A stretch of 64,000 nucleotides of DNA from Epiperipatus broadwayi. Taxonomy: Eukaryota; Onychophora; Udeonychophora; Euonychophora; Peripatidae. The notes below the pieces were generated by a model. It did no database searches. It saw only the letters and a program-made list of their open reading frames with translations, and was not told where the DNA came from. Below are positions 1 through 11,811 of the stretch, piece after piece. The number at the start of each line of letters is the position of its first letter. Position 1 is the stretch's first letter. The stretch covers positions 1,608,517-1,672,516 of the forward strand of contig JAQFVV010012575.1 in assembly GCA_028023455.1 (NCBI GenBank). The letters run 5' to 3'. The translations under genes and the position numbers were made by a program.

Positions 1-344
1 TAAAGTAAAATCAAAGTTAAAAATAATGTTAAATGTTTAAATGTAAATCACTAAAATAATTTTAAACCTTATATATATGTGCATAAATAAATCTGTTTGT
101 ATGATAATTACTGGCAGTGGCTTACTTTATTCTTTTATATACTAGTAAATGATATTATTAAATCTCTGCTATTCCACTGAGCTAGTGACAATGGGCTAAC
201 GATCTAAATATGTAAATAAAGTGGAATCCTAACAGCGCGTATCTGCCTACTTTATAAATTTTTCTAGGCTCAAATGCCTAGATGGCGCCCTTTGGTAGTG
301 AGGTGCGGTGCGATGCGATCTCCCACTTCGTTTGGATCGTTATA
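1..344 (+). mobile_element. 3' part of a 5' LTR (LTR retrotransposon A)
   Basis: Bases 1-344 recur at 3003-3346 with a single substitution seen by eye (near 232, C versus T), a constant offset of 3002. The copy here is followed directly by a primer-binding-site-like sequence, so it is the end of the 5' LTR; its start lies upstream of the window. Near-identity of the two LTRs implies a recent insertion. The LTR end reads TCGTTATA, an imperfect inverse of the TGTAACGA that opens the 3' LTR at 1078. Confidence 0.85.
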
Positions 345-346
345 AT

Positions 347-363
347 TGGCGTCCCAAGTGTGG
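347..363 (+). other. primer binding site of LTR element A
   Basis: TGGCGTCCCAAGTGTGG begins two bases after the LTR end. The TGG start and the 2-nt spacer are typical of Gypsy-type retrotransposon minus-strand priming sites. I cannot name the priming tRNA from memory. Confidence 0.7.
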
Positions 364-885
364 CCTTACCTCAGAGATTGACCCTGAGAAGGGGAATTAA
401 TGCTGAAATTTCCGATCTTTAATAAACCACATATACCCTGAGCAAATTTTATCAAAATGAAATGTTTTATCTGTTTACATAAGTCGGATATTTTTAAATT
501 TTATAAAAGCACTGCCAGCAAGAAATTGCGCATATATATTAAATAAAAGAAAGTATAAATAATTTTAAAACTAATTTTTGTAAATTAAAAAGAAAATCAA
601 AAGGTTGCATTGGATATGTCTTTTTTTTTGTTAATATATATTTATGCGTTAACGTGTATAGGCGCACAGCCACGGAAGTTTATGATCGAAATGTGGTGCC
701 TTACGATGAGTACCTTTATCAGTCATAAATAAGTTGGTGGTAGTTATAATTGTGCTGCAAATATACACGTATAAATCCATTATCTTGGAACATATTTATC
801 TCAATGCAACCTTCCTAAATAAGTTAAATAATTTGTTTGTCATGCCGTAAGTAGAAATCAAATGGATAAAATAAATTAGAATTCT

Positions 886-897
886 CGGGGGGAGGGG
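886..897 (+). other. G-rich polypurine-tract-like run
   Basis: A GGGGGGAGGGG run followed directly by TGTTAACG looks like a polypurine tract with an LTR start. The solo LTR at 3862 aligns to position 1078 instead, so this may be a displaced or second tract. A very similar run lies at 62060-62075, ahead of the putative LTR near the window end. Confidence 0.35.
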
Positions 898-1077
898 TGT
901 TAACGTAAATGGTCCTTAGGTAGGCGATGGTCAACATTTTCTTTTTCTTTTTGTATAGAGTTTTTTGTAAAATTATTAACCGAATGTTTGTAAATTTTGT
1001 TAATACCGTAATTACTAACCCTAAGTAAAATATTTTTTTTTTTTTGATCATTTTTTTTTTAAGTAACTTTACTGATA

Positions 1078-3346
1078 TGTAACGAGCACAGACGTTCGTT
1101 ACATTGTTTTTTTATATATAATTATTAAACAAGTTAAAATAAAAAGTTCGCATTTAAAAACTTTCTTTAAAAATTAAAAATTGAAATTAAAATATCGTCT
1201 TAAACTCTTATATATTAAGTCGCACAGATAATAAAAATTATTAAAATAAAATTTTTATTAAAGAAAAAGGTATTTTTAAAACTAAATTTTAAAAAGATTT
1301 GGAGATAAAATTATATCTCTAAATCTGTCTTTAAATATATTTTTGATTTGGAAAACAGGGTAATTAATTAGAAATGGAAATGATTGTTAATTAGTTAAAT
1401 GTAAACCAGCCTTGAGCATTTAAATGAAATAACTTCAGTCAGATAGAAAGAAAACAATAGAAACAGATTAGCCAATGAAAGAAATCCATTTGGGAAATCG
1501 GACCTCAGCGAAAGGATCATTACATCCATGACGCAATGTTAATTCAATCCTTTGACAAAAATATAAAAAGGACAAGTTTTGGAAAGCATAGAGTTAGTGA
1601 ATGAGGAGTGATTGATTATTGACGATGTAACAGCTAGGTGTTAGTGCTGGGGGGATTGGAAAAGACGCACAGCTTCAATCCCTTCAGTTCTGTAAGAAAG
1701 GAAGAAAAATGGGCCATCGTTTCTTCATTGAGGACCAATTACACTAAAAAAAAAAATAAAAATCTCCAAAGGATAAATAAATCGATCAACCGGATACAAA
1801 TCTTCGGACGACGTGGGAATTCACATGCAAACGGCAAGGAATATACGAAGATGAACTATTTTCAATAACCGTAAGACTTTAAAATTTATGAACAGTAAAT
1901 TAAAAACTTTCCAGATTTAAATGATTTCAATATTATTCTATCTGACCAACATTATTTTATTAATTAGTTATAATTTTATTTAATGTATTTAATTTGTAAA
2001 ATCATTTCCATTTATTTATTTATTTATTTATTTAATTTTGTTCTTTAAGTTTTATTATGATTTCTGTTTTCCGTTAAATAAATTATAAAAAAATGTTAAA
2101 CTTAAGTCGGGCGTGAATGGCTGTATCGATTTGTAAAGATATATTAAGGGAGGGTAATCTTGGGTTGTTCATTTCGTAGTTGAATTGGTTCAATGGATTG
2201 GATATATTTATGTAATTAGTAGGTGTAATATGAGATCCGCTACGGGCAGGATTATAGATATACGCCACACACCCTCTGTTTGCCTATGGATGGGTTTGTA
2301 AGTCGGCAGAATACCGCAGCCCATTCCTATGGAGTTTTTAGTTTATTGATCTACTTGCCCACAGATGTCACATCCCTGTGGGTGGAGAGTCAATGTCGTT
2401 TCTATTTCTACATATTGTTCAGATGTACATTCCTGACAATATTGTTGTGTTGTCGTATCATGCTACATTGAATACATGAATGTATCAGATGGATTGGCGC
2501 CAGTTGATTGCGAAATGTGTTGCCTAAGGTTAAGTAGGGATAGAATATTTTATTTTTAAATGCAAATCTATGTAGTCGATTCAGGCTCGATCCTAAATAA
2601 AACTATTAAATTTAAGTTGTTTATAGACGCTTGCATGGATTGTTTATCGGTTAACTATGTTTTGCGTTTCATATTTGATCAAAATATATAGACATTCGAT
2701 AAATAATGATACCTTACGGTGAGTATCTAAAAATGTATTTATTCGGATGTCTTTTACGAGTTCTTCGTGATCTGATGCAAGTATCTTACGATGAATACTA
2801 GAGGGTTTCTTATAATTCCCTATGCAATTGTCAGTAATCAATAATTTTGTATTTTGATCGTTTATGTTTACTTTGAAATGTTTTTGACCGTTGAAATCTA
2901 TGTAACCGATCTATAGCAACATATTAAACAGGTTTATAAGCCCATCTGTGCGAACTTGATTAAAAATGTAAATTTATAATATAATAGTAACTCAATGTAA
3001 ATTAAAGTAAAATCAAAGTTAAAAATAATGTTAAATGTTTAAATGTAAATCACTAAAATAATTTTAAACCTTATATATATGTGCATAAATAAATCTGTTT
3101 GTATGATAATTACTGGCAGTGGCTTACTTTATTCTTTTATATACTAGTAAATGATATTATTAAATCTCTGCTATTCCACTGAGCTAGTGACAATGGGCTA
3201 ACGATCTAAATATGTAAATAAAGTGGAATCCTAACAGCGTGTATCTGCCTACTTTATAAATTTTTCTAGGCTCAAATGCCTAGATGGCGCCCTTTGGTAG
3301 TGAGGTGCGGTGCGATGCGATCTCCCACTTCGTTTGGATCGTTATA
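1078..3346 (+). mobile_element. 3' LTR of retrotransposon A
   Basis: Starts TGTAACGAGC and ends TCGTTATA (imperfect terminal inverted repeat), 2269 bp. The last 344 bp match window positions 1-344. The start is set by alignment with the diverged solo LTR at 3862, which opens TGTAATGGGC. It holds a TATA-like box at 1561, AATAAA motifs in its 3' third and only short chance ORFs. The 3' flank reads ATAC; the matching 5' target duplication would lie outside the window. Confidence 0.8.
1561..1570 (+). promoter_or_regulatory. LTR TATA-like box
   Basis: ATATAAAAAG lies in the stretch best conserved between the two LTRs (about 1370-1700 and 4885-5220). The solo LTR has TATAAAAT near 5090 at the homologous place. 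This is the likely U3/R boundary region; position and conservation are the only evidence. Confidence 0.4.
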
Positions 3347-3407
3347 ATACTTATTAATAAAACAATACACAAAATTGTGCAACTTGCTTTTAAGCTTGTG
3401 CTAAAAT

Positions 3408-3594
3408 GTTCACTAGATGGAGCTTACCACTAGCTCTTAAACAAGCTTTAATTATAAGTGCCAACAGAGAAAGAATTCAAAATCTCTATCAGAAAATCCT
3501 CATCTCCAAACCAATTGGTTTTGAGCTTATGGCTCACCTCAGTGAAGAGTTAAGAGCTTGTTTAGGAGCTAGTGGTAAGCTCCATCTAATGAAC
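3408..3594. repeat. 187-bp inverted-repeat element with a decayed hammerhead
   Basis: The first ~40 bp (starting GTTCACTAGATGG) are the reverse complement of the last ~40 bp with two or three mismatches. An (AT)n run follows the right end. The left arm matches the start of the element at 9606, which also abuts (TA)n. It carries an HHR-like core on the minus strand. The through-ORF 3406-3627 is a by-product of the palindrome, not a gene. Confidence 0.75.
3503..3548 (-). ncRNA. decayed hammerhead ribozyme (type I)
   Basis: Read on the minus strand: stem I UCUUCA/UGGAGA (6 bp, one G-U); core CUGAGGU (A9 changed); stem II GAGC-CAUAA-GCUC (4 bp); AAA in place of GAA; stem III the palindrome ACCAAUUGGU; then U at the cleavage position. 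All three helices survive but two essential core bases are lost, so this copy should be inactive. Confidence 0.55.
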
Positions 3595-3861
3595 ATATAT
3601 ATATATGATATATCCCTGTCTAGATAATCTTCATGAACCAATGGCAAAGACCTTCCCATTTACTGGTTTTACCCTCATCATGGTGGACATCAAGTAACAC
3701 CTAGGTAGCTTATTGTTCAGATAAGGCTATCACGTATGAAATTGGAGAACAGACCCAGAACCTTTAAATAAACCTATCCATGTTCAGAACTTATCATATT
3801 TGAATTTTTATTAATTCATTAGCAAGCCCTTCAGTCCCAAGATTCCACACATCTTATATGT

Positions 3862-6650
3862 TGTAATGGGCACACATGCCGTTACATTCTAATAAATAAA
3901 ATAAAAAATAAAAGTCTGCAGATAAAAACTTCTTTTTTAAGAATTAAAAATTAAAAGTCATCTAAACTTTATATATATAAAATCGCACAGATGAAAAATT
4001 ATTAAAAGAAAATTTTATTAAAGAAAAAAAATGTATTTTAAAACTAAATTTTCAGAAAGAAAAACTTAAAAGATTTAAAGATAAAAATATATCTTCAAGA
4101 ATGTATATAATTTAACCTTTTAACCGCTAATTATATTATTGGTTGTGTCAGCTAAAAATCAAAGCTTTTAATTGGCCAGCTCACAAACTGAAGACAAGTC
4201 AATTGTCAAAATATTTTCACCTTTAATATCATATTGACTTTATATTTGTTTATAAAAAATATATTAATACATTTTCAGGTTATAAAAGTGAACGAAAGTT
4301 CTTTCAAAAATAAATTTCTATTTATTTATTATAAAATATTCAATTTCGGCAAAATAAAAGCCAACATATAAACAAAGAGTTCGTGACGTAAATGCTTTTT
4401 ATGTTATAGAAAACTAAATATTTCTTTTTGCTAAATCTTAAATATTTTTACTAAAATCTTCAATATTTTTCGAAAATAATTTTGTTTTTTTAGTATATTT
4501 GTATTTAAAAATTATTTTAATACTCAAATTATACTTTGGAATACTTTAAACCATATTCGAAATGAAAATCTCAGTGTTTTTTTTTATTTTCTTTGATCAG
4601 GCGGTTTCTTTGTTCTTTCCAGCCAATCAGAATGTCTTTGTCAGCTGAGAGCCGGCTGAGAGCCAATCACCAATAAGTTTCTTTTTTTGTTTAGCTTTAA
4701 ACATGGTTTTTTTGACTTTTTACTTGTAAAATAATTCAGAAGAGGGCACCATCTTACAGAACTTTTAAAAACCTAATCAATAACTGTCAAATGAATCTCC
4801 TACCGCTAAAAATAACAGAATTAGAGTGACATCAACTGCTTACGAGAGTCCTCGTAAGAGGCGGTCAAAGAGTTAATTAATGCTACTGTGTAAAATGGAA
4901 ATGATTATTTTCAATTAGTTAAAGTAAACTAGCCCTTGGGCATCTCAAAATGTATAATTAAAAGTCAGATAGAAGAGAAAAAACAATAGGAATAGAATTG
5001 CCAATAAAAGAAATCCCTCAGGAAATGGACGTCAATGAAAGGACCATCATCATCATGACGTAATGTCCACTGGATTCAAAAGTTTAATATAAAATGAAAA
5101 GTTTGAAAATAAATAAAAAAAAAGAAAGAGGTGATAGAGAGAGGTGTGATATGTGTTATATTGGAGAGAGTTGAAGGAGAAGGGATGGAAAGATGCATTT
5201 TCAATTCCTTCAGTTTTTCTAAAAAAAAGAAAAAGGAAATGACATCGTTTTTCCATATTGCGAACTACAGGCTATCAGGGCCTGGAAATAAAATACCAGC
5301 TAAAGTAAAGGACCTCTGGATGAATCAAATAAAACAGCCAACAGCATACCTGTCTCCCCAGGACATCAGGACAATTAATACTGGATCCCAAATGGCAAGC
5401 AACTGTTAAAGATGAACTTTTTAAAACCGTAAGAACTATATATATATATATAACTAATGAACATTAATTCTAAAACTTCCCAGTATTTGAAAACAGTAAG
5501 AACTCTAAATTCTAAACTTTTCAATATTTAAATAGAAATAGAATTTCCTATCTGACTAAATTATTTATTAATTATTTTTATTGAATGTATTATGTTTTTA
5601 AAATAATTTCCATTAATTTATTTTTTCCGTTCTTTTAAGTTTTTATTATGATTTTTTTTTTTTTCTGTTAAGCTAAACTTGTAATTAAATCATGTTAAAT
5701 TTACCTTGGCTGAGAATGGCTCCATAGATTTGTAAAGTTATATTAGTTTAGTTTAAGGGAAGGTAAATCTTAGGTTATTTGTTACATAGTTAAATTGGGT
5801 TAATGGATTGGATATATTAGTGTAATGAGTAAATGTAGTATGAAGATCACATTATGCCACACTTGGGCAAAATAAGTCCCATTTTGTACTGACCATCGGA
5901 AGCAGATGTATTCCCTGCTCTTTGGATCACCCCTTTAGCCTATGGAATGGAATAGTAAGATGGCAAAAAAGACTACAATCCCTTCCTATGGAGTTTTTTT
6001 TATTGTTCTTCTCACCAGACAGATGTTACATTCCTGTATTGGGCAAGAGACAATTTCTCCTCTATAACCATGCTGTTCAGATGTGCATTCCTGACAGTAT
6101 GATATTGTGCTGTCATATTCATGTTGCATTGAATACATCGATATATCAGATAGATTGGCATTGGTTTGACTGCGAACTTTTGGCCTAAGGTTAAATAAGG
6201 GATAGAATATTTTCTTTTCAAATGCAATCTATGTAGTCTATCCATACTCGACCCTAATAAAATATTAAATTCATCTGTGTGAACGTCTAAAAAAAGTTAA
6301 ATTGTAAATTAAAATCTAAAGTAAAGTTATAATGTTTTATAAAAAAAGTTCAAGTAAACATACTAAAATAATAGTGCTAAATTTTATATATGTTTAATAA
6401 ATGTTTGTGTGTGTTATTACTGTCAGTGGTTTCTTTTTTTTTTTTTATTGAAAATATATTTTAATAAGAAAATATACATTATCTCTGCTGCTCTGCGAGC
6501 TAGTAACTGGGACTAATGGTCAAAATATAAAATAAAATGGGATCTTTATGTGTATCTGCCTACTATATAAATTTTCCAGGTTCCAATAGCCTGGTGGTAC
6601 CCTGTTCGGCAGATACGGTAAAACTTAAATAATCCATCCCGACTATTATA
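3862..6650 (+). mobile_element. solo LTR of the element-A family
   Basis: Diverged copy of the 1078-3346 LTR, alignable over most of its length (for example 1107-1340 with 3890-4110, 1370-1700 with 4885-5220, and 2080-3346 with 5690-6650). It opens TGTAATGGG, ends ATTATA and is flanked by a 4-bp direct repeat ATGT (3858-3861 and 6651-6654), the usual Gypsy-type duplication length. It has no second LTR or interior, so it is a solo LTR. It is longer than copy A because of a MITE at 4116-4872. Confidence 0.8.
4116..4872. mobile_element. piggyBac-like MITE inserted in the solo LTR
   Basis: This 757-bp block is absent from LTR A. It is flanked by TTAA on both sides (4112-4115, 4873-4876). Its ends, CCTTTTAACCGC and the inverse of GCGGTCAAAGAG, form an imperfect 12-bp TIR, and a small hairpin (CTTACGAG...CTCGTAAG) lies just inside the right end. 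TTAA duplication and a CCYTTTNACCGC-like terminus are typical of piggyBac-type elements. No transposase is present. A second copy lies on the minus strand at about 54835-55760. Confidence 0.7.
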
Positions 6651-6654
6651 ATGT

Positions 6655-8224
6655 GAAATACTGTGAATAATCACTCATCCACATCAGTCTTTAATAACAT
6701 TTAACCGGGCCTATAGCAAATTTTAGGTGATGCTAATTTAGCCTGTTCTTCCACAATATAACTTATATATTCATGTTTATCCAAAACCAAGAGAATCTCT
6801 AGCTTGATGGATTCTGATTTGTATCTTTCTTAAGCTTTATTATTGTCCTTGAATCTTATTTAATTTAATGTAAATAGCAACCATATTAGCACTGTGGTAA
6901 CTGATATATATATATATATATCTGGCTAATGTAGTTACTTATCATTTGGCAAACCATGATCTAAAAATATTATTTGGCATATCGATTTCCATACACATAA
7001 ATTGTTCATTGGACATGAAGTTATTCAATATACCACATTGAGATTATATACTGTACCATTGTCAATCAATCTTAATCCATAGTATAATACCCACATGCCT
7101 TAAATTAATTATATTTGATTTTTGAATGTGTGTAACTTATTTTATTTTTTATTATGATTAATTATAATAACATTAAAAATTTATCTCGACTTCATTATCA
7201 TTTCACACTTATTCCAATCTTTTTATTCATTAAATATATTTGATATGCATTATAGTTAGATATTAATATTACTTTAAGTTTAGAATATTATTAGTCTATT
7301 TAACCACTTATATGTTATCTGTGTGTGTAGTTCCAGGGTCTCATATCTCTCCCTGTTTGGAGTCAGATTGTGAATTAAATTAAGGCTCATGTATAATCTC
7401 AGAAATGTTATTCATAGGGTGGTAAACCATGAAACACTAGTAAATAAGTTGAAACTTGGTTGGACCTGGGATCTTCCTATCCCATTTCGATCAGACTCAG
7501 TGTACCTGGACTCTAGGTTTTGTTTCGTGAATGTACAAATCTGACTGCTACAATATATATATATATAACAAAATTAAACTAATAGCAAAGGTTAAAAAGA
7601 AATTATATTGGTAATATATAGTTAAATCTTAAATGATTGATTTAGGTATTTTCCCTATATTTTTTGCAAAAGTTATAGTAAAGGTTTATAGAAATAAAAA
7701 TTCATAAATATATCTCTTAAAATATCATGTTAAATACCATTTAAACTTGCTGCTCATCTTCTTGTAATGTGCAGATTTTCAGGCTAGTTTTAAAAAGTGA
7801 TATAAATGGTCTCTGAATTTCAAAATATTTTAAATATTGTCAACACTTGTATATTTTTTTTATGTAATGTTCCATATATGAGAAAAGTTGCAGCATTATT
7901 ATTATCTTTACTTTGACAAATTTTTTCAGTTGATCCAAGAATGACTAATAGTACATAAGTATGGAAAGCAATACTTAGGATACTATTTTAGAACTTAAGC
8001 AGACAATCTGAAAGAGATTAGAGGTTGTTTTTTTTTACTTATTTGCTTATGACTTTTTTTTCATTTATCATATACTTTAGTTTGTGTTGAAGTCTTTCTG
8101 ATGTTTCACAATGGTTGGAATTCATATTTTTTTTATCAACTATCTCTGTTGTACAGAGAAATTCGGGATGACTCACTCAATGAAAGTCATTTCAGACTTT
8201 ATATAACTTTATAATTAATAAAAA
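6655..8224. other. AT-rich stretch without recognised genes
   Basis: No coding signal. It holds (TA)n runs near 6906-6922 and 7551-7567. Bases 7320-7550 are less AT-rich than their surroundings and end against (TA)n, like other repeats here, so they may be an unrecognised interspersed repeat; I could not match them to another locus in the window. Confidence 0.4.
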
Positions 8225-8620
8225 ATAGTCATATATCATATGACCCCATTTCTTTTTTTAAGATTGTAAAATATAAGCAAAGAGCTTAGCTCATTGCTCA
8301 AGATTTTCAGCGCCATATAGCTATTTGAGTTAGATAGCTGAGTTTGAAGACATTTAAGTGTTTGAAAATTTCAGATTTTCTACTCAATGGTTAACTCTTA
8401 GATAAATGCTGACTTTGGGTTGGTATTTTTAGGTCTAGTGTCTGAAGCTATCCTAACACCTCACTGAGGAGTGCCAAAGCATGAAACCATTAGTCAGGGG
8501 TTTGTTTGTGGTTTCTGATAGAGATATTTTAAATGCTTTCTCTTGCTAAGCATTTATCACAAAGCTTGTTTAGCAATTAGCAAAACTCTTTGTTTATAAC
8601 TTTATAATACAATGAGCCTA
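8225..8620 (+). mobile_element. single hammerhead-bearing repeat unit
   Basis: The body (GCTATTTGAGTTAGATAGCT near 8322, then TTTCAGATTTTCT and an HHR) is homologous to 52800-53000 and 37500-37740. The right end (AAGCTTGT...TTGTTTATAACTT) recurs at 10755-10800 and 21890-21930. The unit is one arm only: no full inverted partner is seen beside it. Confidence 0.65.
8458..8501 (+). ncRNA. hammerhead ribozyme motif, core intact
   Basis: Stem I ACCUCA with AGGGGU (the closing A-A does not pair, then 5 bp including one G-U); core CUGAGGA (position 7 is variable in hammerheads); stem II GUGC-CAAA-GCAU, 4 bp closed by G-U; GAA; stem III ACC-AUU-AGU (2 bp, one mismatch); C at the cleavage site. Core bases are consistent with activity, but stem III and the first stem I pair are weak. 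Confidence 0.65.
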
Positions 8621-9541
8621 CACTTTTTTCTATTATTATGTTATTTTTCCTTTATAAGTAAATAAAAGATAAGTTCAATTTCTTTATGACCTCTGCATAC
8701 TAACCAGTCTTAAATCGAATTAATTAATTACTTTATTTTTCACGCAAAACAATTACTTTTCAATACAAACAAACAAACATGATAATGAATAATATTTTTT
8801 TACGAATTAAAATTTCAAAACAACCTTTGATTCAATCAATAAAAAAAATATTTAAAAGAGTTTTTTAAAACCGAATTTACACTTTTCAATTAATTAAATT
8901 GTTAGGAATTTAAAATTTTTATTGAATAAATTAAAATTAAAAAATTCTGCTTTTACAGACATTCAATTATGCACACATAAATAATTTAATTAGTCTGTTA
9001 GGTTAAATATGTACTTTTTAAATCTTAATTTATTAAGCTTAAATAAAATTGTGTTTATGAATAAATAAGCTATACTTTAGGTTTCTCTCTTGTAACCAAC
9101 TCTATGCCCTAATTTGGACAACTCATTTCAATATAAAAGATATAAAATTTAGTATTACTTTTTTTACTGAATCAAAATAAAACACATACAGATGACATAA
9201 ATTTTTACAAACCATAAAGATTTTAAATCATAGCCAAATTTATTTAATTGTATATATAATTGATTTTTACCGTAAGCAAATATAATTTCGTTTCTGCATC
9301 TTATTTTGATTAGAATATGCATTAAATATTTTATTATAAGTAATCATTTAAGCAAAGTGCATTCTATCTGATATAATTCTAAAAACATACTATTTTTTAT
9401 AATAGACCAAACAATGTGTAGTATTTTTTTTAAATAACTCTTATTAATAATTATTTTATGCTGTGTGAAAGAACAATAATACTAAACATATATAAGAATA
9501 AATATTTAGAACAGATGATATAATAAATCAAACCTTACTCT
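8621..9541. other. AT-rich stretch, nothing recognised
   Basis: Low-complexity A/T sequence with frequent stops in all frames and no repeat I can pair with another locus. Confidence 0.4.
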
Positions 9542-10242
9542 CCAAATACTTGAGCTGAGTCAAGCCACTATGAAAAGGTAATTTTAAACCAAATATATAT
9601 ATATGATCACTAGATGGAGCTCTACTAATAGCTCCTAACAAGCTTTTGTTTACATAAATGCTGAGAGAGATAGAATTCAATATCTCTTTCGTTGTCTCCA
9701 ACCTTTAGACCATGGTGTCGAGCTAATTGGCTCACATCACTTAATAGCACTGAGTTAACTCTTTCGGTGACTTTTCATCAGAATCATAGTGCAAAATTAA
9801 TTAACAACAATTCCAGGAGCAGGCTGACTATATAGTTTATAAAATATGCAAATTATTGCAATGAAAAATGTAAATTATAAATGTCAGATATTCTATTTTT
9901 TTGATGAAGGGACACAAGACTCCTTCTTGTTGATTGAATTCAGATCTCTTGCAATAATCTATGTCTCCTTGAACTTTATCTTATGATCATTCTCTCTGTG
10001 CAGATGGTCTTAATAATAGAAGAATAAAACATCCTGTATCAAGATTGCACTCCAGGAAAACTGACTTATATTTCTGTTATTGTTTTGTCTTTTCATAGAT
10101 CTATCAAAGCTTGAGATTAGCCACTCTACACTCTGATGAAATTTTATAAACTATTTCAGTGCTATTATGTTAGAATATATATATATATATTTCGTTTAAA
10201 AATATCTTTTCATAGTGGCATAACTCTGCTCAGATATTTGGA
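9542..10242. repeat. inverted repeat with a second element nested in its central (TA)n
   Basis: The outer arms, about 9542-9575 and 10207-10242 (CCAAATA...CTATGAAAAG and its inverse), pair over some 35 bp. Between them, both sides of the insert are (TA)n (9593-9604 and 10178-10190). The insert begins GATCACTAGATGGAGCTC, as at 3408, contains a decayed HHR, and continues with a body whose 9740-9940 part resembles 17650-17960. This looks like insertion into the TA loop of a pre-existing hairpin. Confidence 0.65.
9702..9745 (-). ncRNA. decayed hammerhead motif
   Basis: On the minus strand: GUGAUGU in place of CUGAUGA, stem II GAGC-CAAUUA-GCUC (4 bp), GAC in place of GAA, stem III palindrome ACCAUGGU, cleavage C. 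The helices survive but the core has changed, so it is probably inactive. Confidence 0.5.
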
Positions 10243-10439
10243 GTATTTCATTAGGATATGAAAAGAGTGTAAAATTAAATAATTACAAACCTTATTATAA
10301 TGTTTCCACTTTTATGAATGATTATATCAATGACTCATACTTAAACAAACATTTTTGTTTATATTTTATGTATCTAATAAGCTTTATAATAAAAATGATC
10401 TAATAAAATTGTAAGCATATGAATAAATATGAATATAAT

Positions 10440-10860
10440 AGATTTGTTGTGGTTTATTTTTCACAGAATTAATATAAGTTATAAACAATGAGCATTGTCA
10501 ATTTCTCAACAAGCTTTGTGATAAATGCTTAGCCAGAAAAAGCATTTAAAATATTTCTGTCAGGTGACCCCCCCCCTCAAACCTCTATTTGTTTAGTGCT
10601 TTGGAACTCCTCAGAGAGGCATTAGGGTAGCTTCAGACACTTCTCTAAGAAGTGCCAAAGCATGAAACCATTGGTCAGAGGTTTTTTTTTTGGGGGGGGA
10701 GTCATGACAGAGATATTTTAAATGCTTTCTCTGGCTAAGCATTTACCACAAAGCTTGTTGAGCAATTGGCAATGCTCATTGTTTATATCTTACTAGCTTA
10801 AAAGAATGGGGTCATGTGATCTATGACTCTATTTTTTATTTGATTAATATAAGTTAAATT
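10440..10860. mobile_element. palindromic hammerhead-family foldback upstream of the PLE ORF
   Basis: The left arm (AAACAATGAGCATTG...AAGCTTTGTGATAAATGCTTAG, 10485-10625) is the reverse complement of the right arm (10630-10800, ending AAGCTTGTTGAGCAATTGG...). Both arms have decayed HHR cores. C- and G-homopolymers at 10568-10575 and 10691-10699 interrupt the arms. The right end (GGGGTCATGTGATC near 10808) recurs at 21945. The PLE-derived ORF begins about 5 bp after this unit. Confidence 0.65.
10640..10682 (+). ncRNA. decayed hammerhead motif
   Basis: Same family as 8458-8501: stem II GUGC-CAAA-GCAU, GAA, stem III ACC-AUU-GGU (3 bp) and cleavage C are kept. The core reads CUAAGAA (G5 and G8 changed), so activity is unlikely. 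The opposite arm (10585-10625, minus strand) holds a more decayed copy. Confidence 0.5.
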
Positions 10861-10864
10861 TTGT

Positions 10865-11740
10865 ATGATGACAATAACTACGCATTTTTTCATTCTTAAA
10901 TTTATACTAGAAATAGCAATCAGAGTAAAACAAATCCAACTAAGAAAACTTTATATCATTACCAATAATAAAGAACTCAAATATCTCGACCTCTCTTTAT
11001 CGAGAAATCGCCACTCAATAGATTACAAAATGATTGTTAAACCATTTGAAATTCGCAGCTGTATCCACCCTAACTCTAACTCACCCGCATCGCACAAATT
11101 TTCAGGTCTTAATGCATTTTTGTTTAGAAACTTTCATCTGTGTAAATACGAAGCACATAGGAAGGAAAATATAAACAATTATACTAAAGATCTGTTAGCA
11201 GCAGGATTCAAATATAAAACCATTAAAAAGAAAATCATGAAATTTAATAGTACAATAAACAATAAATTACCTCGCACTAATCTACCTAGAATAACAATCC
11301 CCTACATCCCTAAAATATCCAGCAAACTAACGAAAACTTTAAACAATAAATTCAACATAATATTCAGAACTCCACCCAATTCCAATAGGTTGATCAATAA
11401 CTCTAAAGACCACATTGATCGATCGCTCACCCCACACGTGGTGTACTCTATTTCCTGCCCTCAAGCCAGATGCCACGCTACATATTATGGGGAAACGAAA
11501 GCCACAATTAATACCAGATTGGCTCAACATCGTTACACATTCAACAGAGCTCAAACGAACAGCAACACATCCTCCGTATTTTTCGAACATAGTAAACAAT
11601 CTGGGCACAACTTCATACCTGCCAACCCCATTATTTTATGTTCAGAGCCAAATGATTACAGGAGAAAAATAAAGGAGGCATTTATATTAATAGAGACATC
11701 CATGCCATTAACAGAAAGGACACATGCTTCGAGATCTTGA
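10865..11740 (+). pseudogene. Penelope-like element, C-terminal RT plus GIY-YIG endonuclease (5'-truncated)
   Basis: The 291-residue open frame matches the C-terminal third of an EN+ Penelope-like retroelement protein. Residues ~38-62 (LKYLDLSLS...IDYKMIVKP) fit the end of the reverse transcriptase, followed by a basic linker. Residues 192-277 form a GIY-YIG nuclease: VYSISC (193-198) for GIY, YYGET (207-211) for YIG, R218, H222, EH 241-242, GH 247-248 and catalytic-type E271. Cysteines C198 and C203 lie between GIY and YIG, the zinc-finger signature of PLE nucleases. The RT catalytic motifs are missing, so the element is 5'-truncated; the first ATG is arbitrary, with an in-frame stop just upstream. 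The frame is otherwise uninterrupted, suggesting a fairly recent copy. In PLEs this nuclease nicks the target for target-primed reverse transcription; here it would need an intact partner. An HHR foldback ends just before it and an HHR-like fold follows. Confidence 0.88.
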
Positions 11741-11811
11741 AAAAATGGGCTACGCAACAGTAACTTATTTGAATATTTACATTTGCATATATTTATTACA
11801 CTTTTCATGAA

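Larger units (their letters stand above)
345..1077 (+). mobile_element. short non-coding interior of LTR element A
   Basis: Only 733 bp separate the two LTRs and no gag or pol similarity is visible, so the element is non-autonomous or internally deleted. Its LTR (2.27 kb) is about three times longer than its interior. The sequence is AT-rich with T-runs. The polypurine tract expected immediately before the 3' LTR is absent; the only G-rich purine run lies about 180 bp upstream, at 886-897. Confidence 0.7.

Noticed and set aside
898-3346. 3' LTR starting at 898 after the polypurine-like run
   Set aside because: The solo LTR aligns from 1078/3862 and has a 4-bp duplication there; 898-1077 has no counterpart upstream of 3862.
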